From Pseudorasbora parva (lineage: Eukaryota > Chordata > Actinopteri > Cypriniformes > Gobionidae): DNA of 64,000 bases. The notes beneath the pieces are model-generated. The model searched no databases. It had not been told where the DNA came from and saw only the letters and a program-made list of their open reading frames with translations. The stretch spans positions 51,622,732 through 51,686,731 of the forward strand of contig NC_090175.1 in the NCBI RefSeq assembly GCF_024679245.1. The letters run 5' to 3'. How positions within the stretch are numbered: the stretch's first letter is position 1; every line of letters starts with the position of its first letter. This document shows, one piece after another, positions 38,860-55,456 of the stretch. Made by a program: the position numbers and the translations under genes.

Positions 38860-39614
38860 GATGATGATTAAGATGGATCCAAACAAAGATTATCTAGAAA
38901 AAAATGAAGCAAAATAAACTTGTGTTTCCCACAACAAAATCATACTGTGGCAGAACCATAACACAAGGACGGTATCAGATGATAATACCATGGTAATATT
39001 TGCTTTCCATATTCTGTGGTGTTTACACTACATAAAAAATAATAACACCACACAACAAAATTACTAAAACTTTATAAAAATATTCTAAATATATTAAACT
39101 ATAATAGTATCTGTAAAATAACACTGCATGGTACAATGATAGTTAAAAGACACTACTGCCATGGTTATGAATGAGTTAACATACTATGGTATTTACATGG
39201 CACTCCAAGGTACTTGGAATAATAAATGAACAGTACCATTGTACATGTACATGTATATTGATATTAAATGTATTAAACATAATATGTTTTTAGGGTCTTC
39301 CTAAGCCAGTCATTACAATAACTTACATTATAATGCAATACTATTATATGGCGATGTGTTTTAAATATATATTGGCATGGTGCCCCATTTATAATATTAT
39401 ATTTTTATTATCAAAAAAGTTGTGACCAACTAATTCACTACCATTATAAAACACCGCACGCATTATACATGCTACTGTACCATGTACAAAAATATGACAG
39501 TTCAACTTCTTTGTGAGTGTTATTTATTAGCACAAATACCAAAGTACCACAGTATTGACAGTGTGAAAAGACGTTCATGTGAACTTGTTAGGCCAGTGTG
39601 AATATGAACTAACC

Positions 39615-39860
39615 TGTTTCCAGTGTCACTAGTCCTTCTAGTCTTTCGTGTGCGTCCTTGAATAATTACCCCCTCAGATGGATTATGATGTTAGCGCTCC
39701 TAAAACATTTCATCGTGTGTGGTTGCTGTATATGACCTTACAGTCAGAAACTCACGCCGCTCAACTACACCATCCACGACTTACACAATAACACACCGGT
39801 GCAAACAGACGCCTCGTGGTCCTAGTGCCCGCCGGAATATCGCTGTCACGTGGTAAGTGT
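39615..39860 (-). promoter_or_regulatory. Candidate ABCB6 promoter/5' UTR with CACGTG E-box
   Basis: This short stretch upstream of the putative 5' UTR exon is less AT-rich than its surroundings. It contains the palindromic E-box CACGTG at 39847-39852, a site for USF/MYC-type factors. No TATA box is evident. The transcription start is not determined. Confidence 0.35.
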
Positions 39861-42800
39861 AACTTTTCTCAGCGCAAGTAAGGATTGTCTAATCAGGGTT
39901 TTACTCGAAGATTTTCATAATGTCGTAATTTATTGTAAAACAATAACCTGTGGGATTTATCGATTTAAAAGAGCATGCTCTTTCGTAGCCTATCTCTACA
40001 ATAAATCAAAAGAACTAAGATATAAATGGGACTCAAAGGAAACTGGCTTTCTGAGCCGCGAAACAGTTGTTACCTATCAATGGTTGTTACCATGATGTGT
40101 AATCTGATTCAGCCGCCCAAACCTGTATAACAACAAAAGGGCAGGTATCTAGTGCATACTGGCTGTTTTACTATAAAGAGAGACTAGCCTATATATTATT
40201 GTCTCATTATTCATGTCTAATTCACGTTTAAGGGTAATGATGGCGATTTAAAATAATAGTTAATATTAGGCCTTCATTATATAGGCTATAGGTCAGTTAA
40301 TGACTTTAAAGTCCCCATGATATTACAATTTTTAACTTTTCTGGATATTATACATAGCCTATGTATGTTAGCCTTAATAACTAATGCAGGCTACTTCATC
40401 AAAGCAATGACAAAACTGCTGTTAGAATATATATAGGCATTCAAAAGTTACAGTCTCTCCTTTCTAGAGGGTACTTGCATTGACATCACTTTCCTGCTGG
40501 AACCCTGAGTGGCAAAACAGGCCGCTGCATCACTGGAGTTAATAGAGGAAACTGCCAAACCACGAGTAAAACAACCGCACAGGTTTTAAATTCTGATTTT
40601 GCCCACCTCTGAGTGGGTCAAACCATAGATATTATCTGAGAAGTTAAAGTAAATCCGCGCTCATTCAAGGATGTGCATATTGCATGGACAGACACCTACA
40701 GGGTTTAATCTGACGACAATACACACAAAAGTTTTTTTTGTTTTTTTTTTGTTAACACTAAAAAGTTAAATAAGCATAACCAACTATTGCGCACCTTCGG
40801 ACCATCAATGAGAGCAACAGCACCGTAGAACGAGTAAATAAATCCTTCTCTATCTTCAGAGGTTTTAAATGGGTTTAACTTCAAAAACTCCAAAAACCAA
40901 TGACATATTCAGACATCCATTTAGGGCATGTTCAGAGGAAAACAACCAAAACCACACTGGTTGTTCTCTCGATAATGTCTGTTTATCAAACGTGTTTGAC
41001 CAGCAGTTCATCCTTCAGAACATTATTTAAGCATCAATATGTGTGCAGTTTAGTTACACCGCTGTTAAATATATGATGCAAAGAAAAAAAATAGAAAAAA
41101 ATATCCACAACACAAACAAAAAAAAAAATTGTCAGTAGACTCAGTACAGCAACTAGTCACCAGATGTTTTTTGGAAATTGCAGCGATCCATTCGCTTCTC
41201 TTTTTTGAAGCTATCGGCAGTCTGTAAAAGTTTTCTTCTCCAAACTATATATAGAGTTAATCTAACAAATCTTTTTCGTTTTAGCTGTGTTTTGTGTGTT
41301 TTTCATGGCATTCACACTTAAAAACCAATGCTGCCTCCAAGTCATTTTGCCACTCAGTGGGCATAACCGCAGCGACTCTGATGTCACCCGCATAACCTCT
41401 ATATGGATCTATGATTTTGATGACATTGCTGCACTTCAGCTTCTCATCAGATTTAAGTCCAATCAAATGCTCTCTAAAATCTAAAGCATCCCGAACCCTA
41501 TTCATAAACAGACGCTGAATGTGCGGCAAAAATGGGTCATTTGTTCACATATTTACTATTTTCTACATGGTGAATGGCAAGGGGATAAGGAACAATTCAG
41601 ACCACGTAAATGCTTTCCATTGGGGCAATGAAGTCTGGTTTCATGTTAGTGTCATTGAACCACCGCAGCGTGCACACAGTTCATATGATCGAGTCGACGC
41701 AGATCAGAAAACATATCAGAGCCAATTGAATTCTGCACAGAATGCTAAATGGAGGAGATTAGGAGGATAAACAGTTACAGATCAGGAGGAAACTATGGCT
41801 TTATCAAGCTCAACGGCTCTGGTGGAGCTGTGATATAAACAAAACGCTATTGGCTGTTTAAAAAGGCAAGGAGCTCATCAAAATGACATCAACCCATTGA
41901 ACAATTCTGAGCATTTCAGTGGGCTGAAATCCACTTCAACGTGGATAAATGCAATCACCAGCAGAGGGCAGCATTACACAGGCTATGCTGTGCAACATAC
42001 ACCACCTACACTACCCAATAGTACCTACTATTTGTTAGGTAGTGAAACAGCATGCATTATTACACACTAAACGTGATATAGAGATGAAGCATAAATAAAA
42101 ATGCACTTATTATTGTATATAATGTCTGACATTAATTGGAGTTCACGCTGGAAAGTCAGGAAGGTCTTGCATGTTCATTTTCATCCGGGTATCCCGTGCA
42201 TACAGAAAATTCACTTATTCAGCGTAATACAGCCTATGTAGTAGCAATATGCGTTTGCAAACTCAGGCTCTGTCTTTGTTTTGCATTGTGCTGAGGGTGA
42301 GGTAAAATTTTTGACTTACTCCATGTTTTTGCACATATGACACTTTAAAAAACCCTGCTACTAAGTTTATTTTATTCTTGTCCTTTTCTTGTTATGTGTG
42401 CATGCACCTGTCCAGACTAATTACATTTACTTCTGGAAAACAATGAAATCAACAAATATGCATGCTTATATCCTCCACTACAAAAATAAGTAAAACACAC
42501 AATGCAGTGCATGTTAGGACGAGACTGTGTCCTCAAAGAAAAACAAGATGTGCTCACACAGTGTTTTTAAGGAAGCTGTGGGGAATTTTGGACTGGGATC
42601 GCGTTTATCTCTTGTTTCTGGGTCTTGTTCTTGTTCGGAACAGGTCTTAAAGCAAATCGGGAAGCATTATTAACATATAGGCTTATGTTTTATTTATTAT
42701 AAAAATCGTATTATTTTCTCAATGTGTGGACTGTTTCTTTTATGCTTTGGTTCTGCATGGCTGTTTTCTAATAGCCTAACCTAAAATTGTTCCATGGACA

Positions 42801-43803
42801 TTAGTAAACATGAACTAATGATGAAAAATAAAGCAGCTTAGTTTATTCCTTTCAACATTTACTACTTTAAAAGTTGTATCAGTTAATACTTTGAATGAAC
42901 CATTCCCCCCCACGGCCAGTCATAAGTCATAATCAACTCAGAATCCAGTATTAGCCGCTGAAATGAACTCTGTTCTCATTCATTTTCAAAGACAGTTACC
43001 TCATCATTTCCTGGATACACTGAAGTGAAGTCTGTGATCTGAAGACATCATATGTGTTATTAATAGAGGAGGTCGTTGAAGCCCAGACTCAGGGCCATTA
43101 CACAGACTAAGAGGAACTTAATTGTTTCCTGAGTGTATGGATGTTGGGCTGCAAGAGAAAGGTAATTAAATCTCCTCCTCCATTATGAACATTTCATTGT
43201 TGACTGGGGTCTTAATTAGGGGGGTTAATTATGAGCTCTGACAGGGGTCGTCTCGCTCCATGAAGGGAGGCCTTTGTCATCTTTATCTCGGTCAGTCTAC
43301 CTTCCTCATTCGAACACAAGAAGAACAGACTCGTTTATTGTGGAAGAGAGTGGAGAGCTTTATGTGAAGATTACAGGCCTCTCATAAACACGCTTTACAA
43401 AATAAATGATAATGCAAATCCAGAAAGATATAATTTACAAGTTGGCAAAAATACAGAAATAGGCTGAATCAGTTAAGAAATAAAGAAATATGAATGGGTA
43501 TTAATTGTCAAAATTTTCCATGCGTTTATTTATTTATTTATTTATTTATTTTTTACATATATATTTATATACAGACACAAAAAGGCTGTAATACAATACT
43601 GTACAATTAATATAAAGGATATATTGAGACATGGCCAGTGCATGGGAAAAATACATATTTGAGATTAATATGAAAAATAATATTGACTTTTTTTTGTTAA
43701 CATATTTTATAAAGGTACATTTACAAACGTGTGTGTGTGTGTGTACACAGATTCAAGATACATTAAATGTAATATCTCATTTTAACTCAACCTCTTTTAC
43801 TTT
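39861..43803. other. Intergenic region between the ZP3-like gene and ABCB6
   Basis: No assembled gene is visible. A minus-strand open frame (41281-41529) is described separately. The stretch 42905-43340 is low in repeats, with TAATTA-type words, and could be a conserved non-coding element. A short TTTATTTATT run lies near 43527-43552. Confidence 0.4.
41281..41529 (-). other. Unidentified 82-codon open frame
   Basis: The frame encodes a protein-like sequence including HLIGLKSDEKLKCSNVIKI, DPYRGYAGDIRVAAVMP and EWQNDLEAALVFKCECH, with ordinary amino-acid composition and no low-complexity run. I do not recognise the family. No splice partners were found, and a further open frame lies just right on the other strand (41519-41770). 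It could be a fragment of an old mobile element, a processed-gene remnant, or chance. The protein-like composition is the only reason to list it. Confidence 0.2.
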
Positions 43804-44515
43804 TTAAAGGGTTACTTCAGCGATTAGCATATGGCTTTGTATCAGTAGAAACCCTGGAGTATATTCAAATGATTGTGCTCTCCCCCCTCATATTCCCCTG
43901 AGACAAGAGATTTATGCATTTTATTTCTGGAAAAATTCCTCCTAAGATGCAAATTGACGATATTTGCATCATAGGAGGAATGTTTGGCCAAAGGCTAAAG
44001 ACTACAGCCAGCAGAGGGAGCCATTTCCGCATGTTTTGAACCCGCGCATGGGGGATGGAGATCACACTCATAGCTCAGCTCGCAGCTGCAGGCACTCATT
44101 TAAACGGAGCTATGGTGAGCAATGTAAGTCTTTTAATAACTTCTCAAATTAATTTCTATGAAAGTTAAGCTTGCAAAGGCATGAACTGAAAAGCGCCAGA
44201 CTGAACTCGCGTTGTGAATGTATGCCGCGAGTGTAGTCGCGATTACCTCAGCTCTCATCACAAGCTCATTTCTCTCACTCCTGCAGTTAGTGCTCAGTGC
44301 TGTGATACTCGTGCGGTGACTCACTCGTTATATTTAACAGACACGTTCAGGTTTTAATGGTAGTGTCTTCAACTCAGTCGCAGTAATCCAGTAGCAGTGG
44401 CTTTGGGAGTGGCCTCACAGGGCAGCGAAGCATTCTGGGAATTGGAGTCTTTCATCCCCATGAGACAAAAATACATTTTCTGTCTTTTCTCAGTCTAGAA
44501 GGCACCAAATTCTAA
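43804..44515. repeat. Dispersed repeat, copy 2 (matches 1123-1788)
   Basis: The left terminus TAAAGGGTTACTTCAGCG is the approximate inverse of the right terminus of copy 1. The body from 43993 to 44510 matches 1130-1694. The right end is lost where the inverted-repeat structure at 44470-44945 begins. Copies 1 and 2 together imply a TIR-bounded element near 900 bp or longer. Confidence 0.65.
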
Positions 44516-44945
44516 AATAATTTGTAATTGTCCCTGAATGTGAATGTGCAAATCGTTATTCGCGTTTGAATCGCCTTTGATGTGTGTGTGTGTATTTTGA
44601 GACTCCCCTGGCAGCGCTCTCCTCACCTGGAGCAGTCGTATTCTTTAGCCAATGGGATTTAGGCTTATCAATCGGCCAATCATAGTCACGTGAGGGCGGG
44701 CCCACCTGGTGTTACGTCATCAGCCTTTGCCCACAGTTCGTCATTCACATTCGTCATTCACATTCACATTCAGGGACAATTACAAATTATTTTAGAATTT
44801 GGTGCCTTCTAGACTGAGAAAAGACAGAAAATGTATTTTTGTCTCTTTTACTGTCTATGCAAAATACACAAACACAAACACACACACACATCCAAGGCGA
44901 TTCACACGCGAATGACGATTTGCACATTCACATTCAGGGACAAAC
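44470..44945. repeat. Complex inverted-repeat structure
   Basis: CTCAGTCTAGAAGGCACC and AATAATTTGTAATTGTCCCT (44488-44537) are inverted at 44755-44845. The adjoining AATGTGCAAATCGTTATTCG through GCCTTTGATGTGTG (44548-44590) is inverted at 44885-44940. The two pairings use different right arms that share CATTCACATTCAGGGACAA, so a duplication accompanied the inversion. Confidence 0.7.
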
Positions 44946-45208
44946 TTGTAAATTTTAAACATTCAAAAGTTTTTATGCACAGTTGTAAATCTACGTGTTT
45001 TGCATTTGTGAAATGTATTTTATGAATAGGCCTATATAATTTTATTTTTCGCACGTGAATAGTTTTTTGTGCATGTAAATTTGATTTCATGCATGTGAAA
45101 TTGTCTACACATGTGTGCATTGTGTTTTTTGCGTGAATTATTAATGAGTCTTTTCTGCTTCCATACATAACTGCCCTGATCTGAATGATAATGATTTCCA
45201 TGAGCTTT

Positions 45209-45211
<3 letters not shown>

Positions 45212-45260
<49 letters not shown>
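45212..45260. repeat. (TC)n microsatellite
   Basis: About 25 TC units, intergenic. Confidence 0.93.
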
Positions 45261-45263
<3 letters not shown>

Positions 45264-45679
45264 TTGGGTGTTCTTAAGGCAGCAAACTGCCACACCATAA
45301 ACCACGTGGTTTATTACTCATTACTGGGTCACTGTGAGTCAATGGACGTGTTTGTAAAACCCACTGATATTACACAACATCAGCTGGCTACAAACACACC
45401 ATTATACTTCCATACCCCACTTAGTTTTAATAAAGCTTCCTATTGCTTTTATGACCATTTTAATTATGTCTATTTGTCTTCCTGTTCCCATGAGCCATGT
45501 GCACGGATGCAGTCCGTTTCACCAAATGCAAGACACAGGCCATAAAACTCAGTCACCAACATATAAAAGCCATTTTTATGTAAGTAGTTTTATATTAGTC
45601 TCATATTCTATGACGAGAAATATAATAAAGAACACAAACTGTATTCAGGTCCATCAGCCATACATTTTATACAACTGTA

Positions 45680-46090
45680 CGAACACTATGGTCAAATGTT
45701 TGGTGTCGTCGGCATGCCCATAAAGGCTGCATTGATCAAAGATGCAGTAAAAACAGAAATGCTGTCAAATATTACAATTAAGAAGAATTGTTTTCCATTG
45801 AATATTTTAAAATGTAATTTATTCCGGTGATGCAAATCTTGTTACTCCAGTCTTCAGTGTCACATGATCATTCAGAAGTATTCTATGCTGATTTATCAAT
45901 GTTGAAAAAAAGTTATGCGGCTTAATATCTTTGTGGAAAGCACAATATATTTTATAGGAATTTTCTGAATAGAAAGCTCAAAAGCACAGCATTTATTTGC
46001 AATATAAATATTTTGTAACATGAAAAAAAAAATACAGTCACTTTTGATCAATTTAATGCATCCTTGCCAAATAAAAAGTACTAGCTTTTC
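45680..46090. repeat. Abundant cyprinid-type repeat, near full length
   Basis: Diagnostic words occur in order: TGGTCAAATGTTTGGTGTCG, GATGCAGTAAAAACAGAAAT, CCAGTCTTCAGTGTCACATG, AAGCACAATATATTTTATAG and GATCAATTTAATGCATCCTT. Confidence 0.65.
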
Positions 46091-46111
46091 AAAAGCAAAA
46101 GAAAATCTTTT

Positions 46112-46920
46112 GAGCCCCAGTGGCCTGTTGCACAAAGCCGGTTTAGGTTTTAACCCAGTTAAGTTTGCGTTTATTGAGCAAACTTTTTTTCAGGCTTATG
46201 AAGTTGGGATTGATTTGTAGCAGTGTCCATCACCAGTAATTTACACTACATGGATAAACTGAGTCGGGAACAGATTATAATCTGGGTTAGAGATTGCAAA
46301 CCCAAACTGGACCAATCAGCTGCAAGTAAAACCCACCCCTCCTTTTAGCTCTCGTTAAAGCAGTTTATAATGAAAAAAAAAAAACTGCTCATCTTTATAA
46401 AATATGAATTACTTTTAAGTCATTTAATATATTAATATAATTATTTTATTTATTTACAAGAAACAAGATATTAATATAAAAATAGAATACATGCAATAAG
46501 TATTTTAAACGTGTATTCGAGCTCTTTGTGAACCTATTTTTAGGCATATTTCTTTGATTTACATCATGCAAAGATAGTTCTTTCAGCAGCCTTCTCAAAC
46601 TTTTGCAGCAGCGTTTATTCCTGCTTTGTAACCGCATTTAATTTCACGATATTTTCAAAACGAGCTCTCAATCTTCAGAAGAGAAGGGAATTGCACCGTC
46701 TCTCGAGTGAAGGGAATCAAACGGACACTGTGATTGGTTGTTTTCCGCACGTGTCACTTTCAGGTGCACGCGCTTCAGAGTTAATGGCAAACTCTGGATT
46801 AAACCTGAGTTGACAGAGACCGTTGAACTTGAGCTAAACCAGGTTGTATTTATCCGGAATTTCTCAACTCTAAACCTACTCTGAAGCTAGTGTTCAGCTA
46901 GCTTTGTACAACGGGCCTCG
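46112..46920. mobile_element. DNA element with GGCCTGTTGCACAAAGC termini
   Basis: The left end GGCCTGTTGCACAAAGCCGG, followed by TTTAACCCAG, pairs with the right end GCTAGCTTTGTACAACGGGCC. Subterminal CTGGGTTAGAGATTG and CTAAACCAGGTTG words are mirrored. About 810 bp with no transposase. Family not assigned. Confidence 0.65.
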
Positions 46921-47266
46921 ACATTTGAACATTATTGTAGAGTCAAAACCTTCATTATGATTTTTTTGGTCAAGAGGTCAAATCATAGTCAGATCTTCTG
47001 GTTTGAATTTAACTTTTTTTCTTTGAAAGCACATCCAGTACATTGTTGTCACTTTAACAGTGCAATGCTGGAAAGCCGTGAATGTCAAATTGCAACGGTG
47101 CTCCAAACAGTGCCACGTCAGCAATTTTAAACGTTGATGGGTCATTTACTACAGATGGGATCCCCTGAACAGAAACAAGAACCTAATGGGCTTAAACTAA
47201 CTGCAGGCAACAGCAGACCAAGAAAGAAGGGAAAAAAAAAAAAAAATAGCCATTGGACAAAAACCT

Positions 47267-47272
47267 TTTATT
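47267..47272 (-). terminator. Poly(A) signal AATAAA of the ZP3-like gene
   Basis: The transcript strand reads stop TGA (47276-47274), one C, then AATAAA (47272-47267). The mRNA should therefore have a 3' UTR of only about 20 bases. Confidence 0.8.
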
Positions 47273-47273
47273 G

Positions 47274-52010
<4,737 letters not shown>

Positions 52011-52200
52011 TGTTGGTCTCTCAATACATTCCTCTGAGTTCTCAAAGGATATAACAACTTCCTGTCACTCTTTAAAGTTTGATTGGTTGGAAAGGTCAGG
52101 TTCAAATTTGACCCCACCCTTTTAAATTTCCCTCCAGCCCATGCCAATCAAAGGAATTAGATTCATTTATTGTAAATATAGACAAAACTGTAAAACATGG
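52011..52200 (-). promoter_or_regulatory. 5' flank of the ZP3-like gene
   Basis: On the minus strand a TTTAAAG word lies about 60 bases, and TTATATCC about 40 bases, before the ATG; either could serve as a TATA-like element. A CCAAT-type word (GCCAAT on the plus strand) lies at about 52144. No clear oocyte E-box was found nearby. Confidence 0.3.
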
Positions 52201-53340
52201 GTTTTCACCAGAACATTTATTTAAAATATATATAAATATGTTTTCCTTACAATAAAAAAAAAAACAACAACAAAAAAAACTATTTTATACTTACATTAAG
52301 CAATTAGGCTCATGTTTAATATTTCATACCAACATATTTATACAGGCATTTTTAAAATAAAATTAAAAATTAAGTGGATAACCTTTGTTGAATTAGCTAT
52401 ACTTCTATAACTATACTGCTATATTTGTTTACGCTTCTATTTATATTTACACACATCAATTCTTTTTAGTTCTTCTTTTACTCATTTATACCACTATGAC
52501 ATATGCTAATTGAGGGAAAGATACTATACTCAATATACTATTTTCATAAGCTGCAAAAGACTTTTACACTCTGTTCCACAAAACACACTGCTGATTCTCC
52601 CACGACTCGGATAAAGTGTGTTTATCAGGTGGTGTGTTGTGTTAGTCTTTCACAGATTTTTACGACATGCTGTGCTAAACGCTCTGACACAAGAGGAAGC
52701 TGTGAGAGGACAGGTCTCAGATCAGTTGGAGCTGCCTATCAACCCTATTATGCCATTCTGAGTAACTCTATTAATGGCCTCTAATTTGGCCCAGGGGATC
52801 TGAATGGGACCGGTGGCGTCTGCGACTCTGGTGCCAGAAAGCAAGGGCCATCTGCTGGGGACCGCAGGAAGCAGGTATCCATGACCCCCCTGCTCCCCAC
52901 AGACACAGACAGGCAGCAGCTGCTCATTATGAAACATGCTAAATGAGCTCTGAGTACCGTCATATAGAGAGTCTAACACCACTAGAGGGCAGCGGTAGCT
53001 GTAATTATGTTGCATTTAGCAGCTGAGAGCTTCAGGAGACTTTCAGGCTGGATGAATTCGGAATGGCATACTACCCTTATCATTTCAGCGTAATATGGCA
53101 GAAATTGTAGTATGATTATATGCTATTCCAAATTCAGCCCATTTTCCAGTACGTATACTGTGCACAACATGCATCCTTTCCAGGTGCATGACCAACATTT
53201 GTCAAAAAATGCATACAATCCTGTAAATACATATCACAAAAACATCTTTAATATCTCTCACATTTTTTTCCCTAAAAATTTGATTAAATGGAGAACAACT
53301 GCAATGGAGACACATTTCACAAAGAAATAAAATAAAAATA
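52201..53340. other. Intergenic, no gene seen
   Basis: AT-rich to about 52560, then more balanced composition. Neither strand shows a recognisable exon or TIR-bounded element. Confidence 0.4.
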
Positions 53341-53342
53341 AA

Positions 53343-53484
<142 letters not shown>

Positions 53485-53518
53485 ACCTCAAGAGATGCTC
53501 TAGTGACCGACGCTAGGG

Positions 53519-53592
53519 GTTGCAGCCTTTAGCCTCCTTATTAGAGCGTCCGACTCTCATGCCAGCAGACATGGGTTCGAGTCCCACTTGAA
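53519..53592 (+). repeat. tRNA-like segment, probably a SINE head or tRNA pseudogene
   Basis: The sequence has a B-box-like GGGTTCGAGTCCC (53573-53585) and an anticodon-arm-like GTCCGACTCTCATGCC. An upstream AGCCTCCTTATTAGAGC may be a decayed A-box/D-arm. The acceptor stem does not pair convincingly, so it is not called a functional tRNA gene. Confidence 0.4.
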
Positions 53593-53655
53593 ACAGGTGG
53601 TTCAAACAGGAGGGTTACATATACACTCACCTAAAGGATTATGAGGAACACCATA

Positions 53656-55366
53656 CTAATTCTGTGTGTGACCCCTTTTCGCCTTCAGAACTGCCTTGAT
53701 TCTATGTGGCATGGATTCAACAAGGTCCTGAAAGCATTCTTTAGAAATGTTGGCCCATATAGGATAGCATCTTGCAGTTGATGGAGATTTGTGGGATGCA
53801 CATCCAGGGCACGAAGCTCCCGTTCCACCACATCCCAAAGATGCTGTATTGGGTTGAGATCTGGTGACTGTGGCGGCCATTTTAGCACAGTGAACTCATT
53901 GTCATGTTCAAGAAACCAATTTGAAATGATTTGAGCTTTGTGACATGGTGCATTATCCTGCTGGAAGTAGCCATCAGAGGATACGTACATGGTGGTCATA
54001 AAGGGATGGATGTGGTCAGAAACAATGCTCAGGTAGACCGTGGCATTTAAACAATGCCCAGTTGGTACTAAGGGACCTAAAGTGTGCCAAGAAAACATCC
54101 TCCACACCATTACACCACCACCAGCAGCCTGCACAGTGGTAACAAGGCATGATGGATCCATGTTCTCATTCTGTTTACGCCAAATTCTGACTCTACCATC
54201 TGAGGCCCTGTCCACACAAACACGGGTATTTTCAAAACCGCAGCTTTTTCTACACGGTTTGGCTGTTCGTCCACACGCAAACGCTGTATCCGGTTACTGA
54301 AACCGGACTTTTTTCAAAACTCTGGTTACAGCGTTGTCGTGTAGATGGTGAAACCGGAGATTTCTGCTTTTTAAGTCGAAGTGCGTGCCGTTCTCTCCTT
54401 TGTTTGACGTTAGATTTTCCACGTTATCTCCTTTTGATTTACGTGAGTCGAGTCTAAGCGGTGGTCTCTATTAACAGTGCTTATCACATGTATAGCCTAC
54501 AGATACATGTTCAGTTATTTCATTGTATTGCAGAACAAAGGCGCCAGAATGCAATATATACAAAATAGTAAAGCAAGTGTGTGAAGCTACAGTCCACTTC
54601 GGCCCTGCACCATACAGTTACCTGTCACTGAGTCCAAAGTAAAGGAACTTTAGAAGGGTTTCACTTGCCCATGGCATCCCTCAGTCAGTGCAATGTGCAT
54701 CGGTGCCGTGGATTGGACCCATGTGGAAATCAGGCAGCCAATCATAGCGTAGTTTTGAGTTCTCATGTGGACAGATTTTGTTTAAAAACCGTGCTTGTGT
54801 GGACGCAATTGTTTTTTTAAAACGGAGGAGGAAAAACTCCGGTAATAAAAATACCCGTGTACGTGTGGACTAGGCCTGAATGTCTCAACAGAAATTGAGA
54901 CTCATCAGACCAGGCAAGATTTTTCTAGTCTTTAACTGTCAAATTTTGGTGTGCACGTGCAAATTGTAGGCTCTTTTTCCTATGTGTAATGGAGATGAGT
55001 GGTACCCGGTGGGGTCTTCTGCTGTTGTAGCCCATCCGCCTCAAGGTTGTGCGTGTTGTGGCTTCACAAATGCTTTGCTGCACATCGGTCGTAACGAGTG
55101 GTTATTTCAGTCAAAGTTGCTCTTCTATCAGCTTGACTCAGTTGGCCCATTCTCCTCTGACCTCTAGCATCAACAAGGCAATTTCGCCCACAGGACTGCC
55201 GCATACTGGATGTTTTTCCCTTTTCACACCATTCTTTGTAAACCCTCGAAATGGTTGTGCGTGAAAATCCCAGTAACTGAGCAGATTGTGAAATACTCAG
55301 ACCAGCCCATCTAGCACCAACAACCATGACATGCTCAAAATTGCTTAAATCACCTTTCTTTCCCAT
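53656..55366 (-). pseudogene. Tc1-like transposase, split by a MITE and frameshifted
   Basis: Transposase starting with MGKKGDLSNFEHVMVVGAR (ATG at 55366) and a helix-turn-helix region (LLGFSRTTISRVYKEW). The frame fails after TEITTRYDRCAAKHL near 55064. The catalytic core resumes left of the nested MITE with SDGRVRIWRKQNENMDPSC, VMVWRMFSWHTLGPLVPTG, YFQQDNAPCHKAQI and PPQSPDLNPIQHLWDVVE. In that last block the usual acidic third catalytic residue (IEHLW) is Gln (IQHLW). A frameshift near 53765 moves the C-terminus SMPHRIKAVLKAKRGHTQN into another frame. Several independent lesions make it inactive. Confidence 0.87.
54204..54876. mobile_element. Nested non-autonomous element with 3-bp TGA target duplication
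   Basis: Ends are GGCCCTGTCCACACAAACAC and the inverse GTACGTGTGGACTAGGCC, with GGGTATTTT and AAAATACCC just inside. TGA flanks both sides (54201-54203 and 54877-54879); removing the element rejoins the Tc1 sequence without loss. No transposase is encoded. The 3-bp duplication suggests PIF/Harbinger or CACTA-like mobilisation, but the family is not assigned. Confidence 0.85.
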
Positions 55367-55456
55367 TCTGACATTCAGTTTGAAGTTCAAGAGATTGTCT
55401 TGAGCAGGACCACACCCCTAAATGCATCGAAGCAACTGCCATGTGATTGGTTGGAT

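Larger units (their letters stand above)
53620..55456 (-). mobile_element. Second Tc1-like transposon, right end truncated, with nested insertion
   Basis: The left terminus (TATACACTCACCTAAAGGAT, preceded by TA) is a familiar fish Tc1-like end. The transposase reads on the minus strand. The right side keeps CCATGTGATTGGTTGG near 55439-55454 but diverges before the matching inverted terminus, so that end is lost. A 673-bp MITE (54204-54876) interrupts the transposase. Confidence 0.88.
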
